DNA from: Endomychus coccineus
Lineage: Eukaryota; Arthropoda; Insecta; Coleoptera; Endomychidae
Assembly (NCBI GenBank): GCA_958510875.1
Contig: OY294068.1
Coordinates: 72,766,633 to 72,830,632 of the forward strand
Reading direction: 5' to 3'
DNA length: 64,000 bases
The position numbers were made by a program, and so were the translations under genes. The notes below the pieces were generated by a model that worked only from the letters and a program-made list of their open reading frames with translations, searched no databases and was not told the DNA's origin. This document shows positions 58,780 through 64,000 of this stretch, in pieces (position 1 is the stretch's first letter; every line of letters begins with the position of its first letter).

Positions 58780-60950
58780 GTGAACACTGGCACTAAGGCA
58801 GTATACAAATACACACCTTTCCAAATGTCTTCCACTATATCAACACATCAAGTATGGCTCATGGAACAATTTGTGCTAACGACACCGATACCACCGATAC
58901 TTTAGCTACACAATTCGAGTCTGTCTTCACGTATGAAACTCCAGACCCCGTTCGCAACATTGTGTTGCGAAGAAAAATACCTACATTAGCCACTATAGAT
59001 CTGTCTGCAGAGCTAGTGAAGAAATGACTTGAAAAACCAGTCACTGGGTCCTCACCTGACCTATACGGAATACCTGATTGAGTCTTTAAACATTGCGCTC
59101 CTCCATTACATGAACCTCTGATAGACATAATGCAAACTTCATTTGACAGCAGAACTTTACCTGACTGGTGGCTTTCTACGGTTATAACTTCTATATTTAA
59201 AAAAAGGGTAGTCCAATAAGTTTGATTCCATTTTGTGCCATAGTTATGGAAATACTTATTGTTGATCAGCTTCTTCCTTTCTTACTGGCCTCTGCAGTTA
59301 TACCTGATAGCCCCATGGATTGTTACAAGGCAGGTGAACAACAACTCACCTTTTATATTGTCTTAACATCTGGACGTCTAGCTTGGACGGAAATCTGCTC
59401 ATAGATGTAATCTACTAATATTTCTCAAGAGCCTTCGACCGTGTTCCTAAATATACGCTAATATCCAAACTTGACTTTTTTGATTTTTGAAATCGGCGAA
59501 AAGCTGCTCCGATGGATAGATTCTTTTCTATCCAACAGATCATTCCCAGTTCGAGTCGGTAGTTCCTTGTCCCAGTTGCGTAATCTTGTCTCAGGAATCC
59601 GTGCTGGGTTCCATCATTTTTCAATATACACTTTAGACTACCACGTTACTTGAGTTGTCAGAATGCATTTTATGCTGATAATGATCGAGAACTCCAATCT
59701 GACCTATTCTTAGTGCAAAAATGGTGTTCTCAATGGGATATCTCCCTGAACTCAGATAAATGCACAATTTTACAGCTTGGACATAAGAATCCCAAAATTG
59801 TTAACACTTTGAGGGGAGGGCAACTCATTACTGCTGTTAAAACCCGAATCGATCTTGGTGTCACTATTAACTACAAATTGATTTGTCTGAGCACATCAGC
59901 ATAATGTGTCTTCTACACTTCCAAAAACGCGTTCCAAAGTTCATCCAAGGATTTGTTCTTATAAATGTACAAGACGGCCTCTTGTCGAATACGCCGCTGT
60001 GATATGCCTCCTTATCTGATCACCGACATTCAACTTCTCGGAGGAGTTCTACAAGAAGCATCCTGCTGGACCCATGGTCTCTTTCATCTTCCATACGAAG
60101 CAAGACTGCAGAGACTGGTCTTACCTTTCCTAGCTGATAGAAGAATGCGTGGTGATCTCATACAAACTTATTGCATTCTACAGGATTCACTTTCGGTTGA
60201 CTTAAAACATCTGTTCACCTTAAATTCTGACATCCGACTTCGTGGTCACATTTTTAAGTTAACACGGGAAAACTTTTTATCTAACAGAATTTTCCTACCC
60301 TGGAATGGTCTACCGAATAATGTAGTGTCGGCTACATCTGTCAACTGTTTTAAAATTCTCTATGATTCTTTTAGTAACGCATTACCCCCGTCGCTTGCGT
60401 GATACCTGTGTTTCTTTCGATAGTGTGCGATTGTATTATTCGTCCTACTTGAGTGACATCACAACTAATTATTACACTCAGCAAGACTGCAGAGACTGGT
60501 CTTACCTTTCCTAGCTGATAGAAGAATGCGTGGTGATCTCATACAAACTTATTGCATTCTACAGGATTCACTTTCGGTTGACTTAAAACATCTGTTCACC
60601 TTAAATTCTGACATCCGACTTCGTGGTCACATTTTTAAGTTAACACGGGAAAACTTTTTATCTAACAGAATTTTCCTACCCTGGAATGGTCTACCGAATA
60701 ATGTAGTGTCGGCTACATCTGTCAACTGTTTTAAAATTCTCTATGATTCTTTTAGTAACGCATTACCCCCGTCGCTTGCGTGATACCTGTGTTTCTTTCG
60801 ATAGTGTGCGATTGTATTATTCGTCCTACTTGAGTGACATCACAACTAATTATTACACTCATCTGTTCGACATCATTCTTTCTATCATTTACTTAAATAA
60901 AATTCGAAATATTAATTTAGCTTACAATTGCAACATATTAAAATATTAAT
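58780..60950 (+). pseudogene. CR1-like non-LTR retrotransposon ORF2, decayed
   Basis: Plus-strand pieces follow in RT order. DTLATQFESVFTYETPD is the pre-RT linker near 58900. KKPVTGSSPDLYGIPD-type wording near 59040 and PLHEPLIDIMQTSFDSRTLP with DWWLSTVITSIFKK follow. SFLSNRSFPVRVG and SGIRAGFHH are near 59520-59620. The catalytic box is NAFYADNDRELQSD near 59660, where the usual YADD is YADN. LNSDKCTILQLGHKN follows, and the C-terminal domain has RMRGDLIQTYCIL and RGHIFKLTREN. Multiple stops and frame changes. The last ~380 bp are duplicated. It ends near 60950 after an AT-rich tail. Confidence 0.85.
60100..60861 (+). repeat. Perfect 381 bp tandem duplication within the CR1-like 3' end
   Basis: 60100-60480 is repeated as 60481-60861. 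The translated C-terminal RT segments (85 residues from RMRGDL) are identical and I find no base difference. The surrounding element carries many stops, so the duplication must be much younger than the element, or an assembly error. Confidence 0.93.
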
Positions 60951-60960
60951 AATTATGTAT

Positions 60961-61395
60961 GAATTCTCGGGAAATAAGTCACATTGACACTTATACTTTA
61001 TATTTTCGTCTTTAAGTTTGATTACACCCATCAATTCGATTACAAAAATGTTAATATGTTAACTGAGGAGACTAATTATTATGAAAGATCTATTCTGGAG
61101 ATGATTCACATAAAACGTGACTCCAAATCTGTGAATAGTGGATTCTTGATATATTTTATACTTGAAACATTGATGTGATACAATTTCGATTATTCGTGGT
61201 TCTGTTCGTTTCGGCGAAGTGGACATTTTTAGTTGAAATTTGTGCGATAAGGACGCTTTGGGCTAATAAAATTAGTTTCAAGAATTCCCGTTTTGAGCTT
61301 AATAAGTCTTCTGATGATGGTCGTGAGACCGAAATGTACGTAAAGACGAAAATATAGAGTATAAGTGTTAATGTGACCTATTTTCCGAGAATTTA
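60961..61395. mobile_element. Inverted element with a hammerhead-like motif (family B, copy 2)
   Basis: Ends 60961-61014 and 61341-61395 are reverse complements (shared blocks GAATTCTCGG/CCGAGAATT, GTCACATT, ACACTTATAC and ATATTTTCGTCTTTA). The right side carries the ribozyme-like core. In the left arm the match stops just before where its mirror would be, so that core has been lost. The sequence outside the right end (TATATAATTCATAC) also matches outside 48379, so the real element may extend a little further. It lies directly after the CR1-like relic. Confidence 0.65.
61311..61341 (+). ncRNA. Hammerhead-like core, family B copy 2
   Basis: CTGATGA (61311-61317), stem-loop GGTC-GTGA-GACC (61319-61330), GAAA (61331-61334), then TGTACGT. 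Both invariant boxes are perfect and stem II is closed by four G-C/A-T pairs with a GNRA-like loop. Stem III is unclear: TACGTA is self-complementary, which would suit a dimeric form. No sure cleavage triplet was identified. Confidence 0.45.
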
Positions 61396-64000
61396 TATAT
61401 AATTCATACTTGAGTCGAGAATCTTCATTGCAATAGTATTAATTAACACAGAATAAATAAAAATTTCAAGAAAAACAATTACATGTGACAAAGATTTCAT
61501 CTAGGTTATAAAAACAATATTCTTGAAATTGAGTTGAAAATAGCTTTATATTTTAAATCGTTATTCTATCTTATTCTATTTGGGTGGTGAAGTTTTATGA
61601 ATTAATGTACTTGTACTTTTTTGGAACTGCGATAATGAGTTTCATCAATACACTCTTATAATAAAGTTTGATCCATTTTCGATGTGTTCGAAGTACGAAG
61701 TAAAATGTGTGCAAATGAAGAGAGTACATTCCAAAATATAAATTGATTAAAGGGTAATTAAATTGTTATCTTTAAAATAGTGTTTAAAACTATTTTTTTT
61801 TTGAATTGAGAACTGTTTTGTAATATTTGAATTCGGTTGAGGTATACAGAATTATCCCGAAAAAGAATATATCAAAGCATTATATGCATTTATGCAAGTT
61901 TTATCGAAGTGTTAATTCTTGATGTCCGAATTTGGTTCAAAATGCCTGCCATCTAAATTTTAACACCCCTTTATAAGATAAATTCAAGCCTTCGGATAGG
62001 TTGTTCTCAGTTCCTTCATAAGACAAGTGAAACTAAATGTTTCCAGTACGATTAAATGAAAAATCCTTTACTTTGTTATTACACCAGTTTTAATAATAAC
62101 ATGAAAATGTTACTATAGTTTCAATACCGAAGTGCTGTTATCAAACAAATACATAAATATATTATTAATTGTTTTTTCGTTTGAGTCAAGTGAATTCACT
62201 GTACACCATTGATTTATTAGTACTATTTTAATAGTTTATATTTCCACATTCCCATCTGTTTCTGAATATATGACAGCAGCTGAATCATCAGCATGATAGA
62301 CCACCGGGGTGCTTTCAGCTCTTAGACGGAATAAATAATGAGGGTGGCTATCTCCCTGAGATGATTTGGAGATCTTCCAAATCCAAAAACTAACTGAGAA
62401 AGAATAACTTACAATATAATCACTGAGATGACAAGTAAAATTAACTTTGTAGTTAATTTTTAAAAAATATAACGATTTATAATAATCATTTACAAAGTGA
62501 TTCTGTTTTATTTGTTTGAAATGCAATATTACAAAATAACAATTCGGATTACGTGTATCACACTTTCCAATTATCTGAATGACACTAAATCGGGTTATGT
62601 GTACAATTCATAATTCCAAACTGAACAAAAACTACTCTACATACTCCTACTTGAATTTTCAAGATGAGAAACTATTTCATGCTGCTTCTGAACGTAATGC
62701 TATATGATGGAACATTATCTACAGTTCTTGACAATATTTCCTGTGATATAGGATTTTGAAAGCATCGGCTCTTCTATATTGTGAATTGGAAACATTCTGG
62801 ATAAGGTTTTCTAGAGCCCCATAATGGACTAATAAATTTGCTCCTGTAATAGACATCTCATCGTACTGCAAATTTACGGAGCCTAACAATCGATTACTTT
62901 GATTTATGTCTCCGCAATAAATCGTCCATTGCAAATATTACACATTTCCGCAAACCGTTGTTCTTCACAGCAATATAATGAATGTACTTGAGCGTGACCG
63001 AATCCGAAGATAATTCCCACTAGTCTTTCGAGCTAACAGCAACTCGTTTCGTGATACATGAAGAGTTCACATCAGTCACACATCTCAAGTTATAATTAAG
63101 AAATAAACGGATATTTGTTGTTTGGAAATAAATATCAAAGGTCAATTTTTCTAGATAGTTGAAGTACTCCAACATTCCTCGTAACTTTTGTACAGTAATG
63201 CAGTCAAATGAGTATAAAAATAGGCCAAACCAATAAATCCTTGGAAAAGGGATCGATTTTGATGGGACGAAGTGTATTCTCGTCAGAATGTCATCAGAAA
63301 AAAAAGTTGACCACAAATAAAGTTGAGCAAATTGTTCATATTGTTTATAAACAATAAATAAACTATTTAATTAGCTCATTTTTGATCGGATTGTCATAAA
63401 CAATTTATTTATCAACCACATATTGAAAGATGGATTGAACACTTGAACCCATATCAAACAAAAAATCAGAGATCCTTCTCATTTTAAACAGAAACTAATC
63501 CAAATCAAAGAAATTGAATTTGATATCCACTAATAGAACTATTTTAGTCACATTTTCATGAACGGTTTTTCATCAAGAGTGATCGATCGTTGTCAACAGA
63601 TGTTGGTGTCAATTTTTGAAGGTAGTGTTGTAGCTTTCATAGTAGAGAGACATAAGTGCTGGAAGAATCCAAATAATTGGAATTCATTATTAGAATAATC
63701 AGGATCAGGATTCCAAAATGGCTTCATTAATTCATGAAACTCCAACAGAATTGTAAATATTTTGTAGTTGGCCAGAACACAGAAAACAAGTTCTTGATTC
63801 AGAAATCAAAATCAAACATGATTAAAATTTAGATAACGATCTTTTCTTCATAATTATAAATTGGTAGTTCTTAAAAAATCGAGGGAAACAATGCCTTTCA
63901 AATTATATACTCGTCATTTCGTAATAGAAAAAACAAAAACCATGGATAGGAAATCATTTTATTCTCATAATATGGCAAATGACATACAAAAATTCATTCC
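61396..64000. other. Non-coding right end, apart from one exon candidate
   Basis: AT-rich sequence. 63330-63420 has short inverted AT repeats (TTGTTTATAAACAA). Open frames at 62719-63316 on the minus strand match nothing I know. Further upstream exons of the exchanger may lie to the right of the window. Confidence 0.4.
62248..62355 (-). CDS. Candidate cytosolic-loop exon of the Na+/Ca2+,K+ exchanger
   Basis: An open, codon-rich stretch on the same strand as the exchanger, upstream of its 44 kb exon: GDSHPHYLFRLRAESTPVVY followed by HADDSAAVIYSETDGN. It is hydrophilic and acidic like NCKX cytosolic loops and contains no membrane segment. With the acceptor ATCATCTCAG at 62356 and the donor AAT|GTGGAA at 62247 it is 108 nt in phase 0-0, compatible with the phase-0 start of the 44186 exon. 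A better acceptor (TTCTTTCTCAG at 62394) would give a longer, phase-1 exon. The donor is weak, and the loop is poorly conserved between animals, so homology cannot be judged by eye. It could also belong to another gene. Confidence 0.4.

Noticed and set aside
1..64000. CRISPR arrays, bacterial operons or a whole prophage
   Set aside because: No short regularly spaced repeats; the only bacterial-type sequence is the ~690 bp fragment at 54.6-55.3 kb.

Overview
The window looks like a 64 kb piece of an AT-rich insect nuclear genome. Long introns, consensus splice sites and a dense mix of decayed Penelope-like, CR1/jockey-like, Tc1/mariner-type, SINE and foldback elements point that way. The order cannot be read securely from the sequence; a beetle is plausible but unproven. 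Almost every short open frame is chance or lies inside a decayed repeat.

The one clear host gene is on the minus strand: the C-terminal half of a K+-dependent Na+/Ca2+ exchanger of the NCKX1/2 (Nckx30C) type. Three exons (44186-44045, 35535-35283, 18025-17785) join in compatible phases and carry the post-loop segment, the second ion-binding alpha repeat and the last membrane helices up to the stop codon. A fourth, weaker exon candidate for the cytosolic loop is at 62355-62248. The introns are about 17.3 kb and 8.5 kb and hold most of the repeats. The ion-binding first half of the protein lies beyond the right edge or was not recognised.

1-17.8 kb: 3' flank of the exchanger, with a foldback unit (3.5-4.6 kb), a TIR-flanked unit (7.9-9.4 kb), an LTR-like repeat (9.7-10.4 kb), a small inverted element with hammerhead-like cores (13.5 kb) and a further inverted repeat (16.2-16.9 kb). 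18-35 kb: intron with non-LTR fragments, a palindrome built of ~143 bp repeats, an IS630/mariner-type element, a Penelope-like pair, another foldback and a satellite-like array. 35.5-44 kb: intron with a LINE 3' end, a foldback, a mariner relic and a second Penelope-like pair. 44-64 kb: a SINE, more hammerhead-bearing inverted elements, the second LTR-like copy, a bacterial/prophage fragment, a third Penelope-like pair and a CR1-like relic with a perfect 381 bp tandem duplication.

Three things stand out. First, at 54.63-55.32 kb there is a piece of bacterial DNA: the end of a DUF1016 (YhcG-type) nuclease gene whose stop overlaps the start of a lambda-type phage portal gene, now frameshifted and cut off, which suggests lateral transfer from an endosymbiont prophage. 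Second, all three Penelope-like loci have the same layout, a minus-strand copy facing a 5'-truncated plus-strand copy. Third, hammerhead-ribozyme-like cores occur at the 3' ends of two Penelope-like loci and, often in mirrored pairs, in four small inverted elements.
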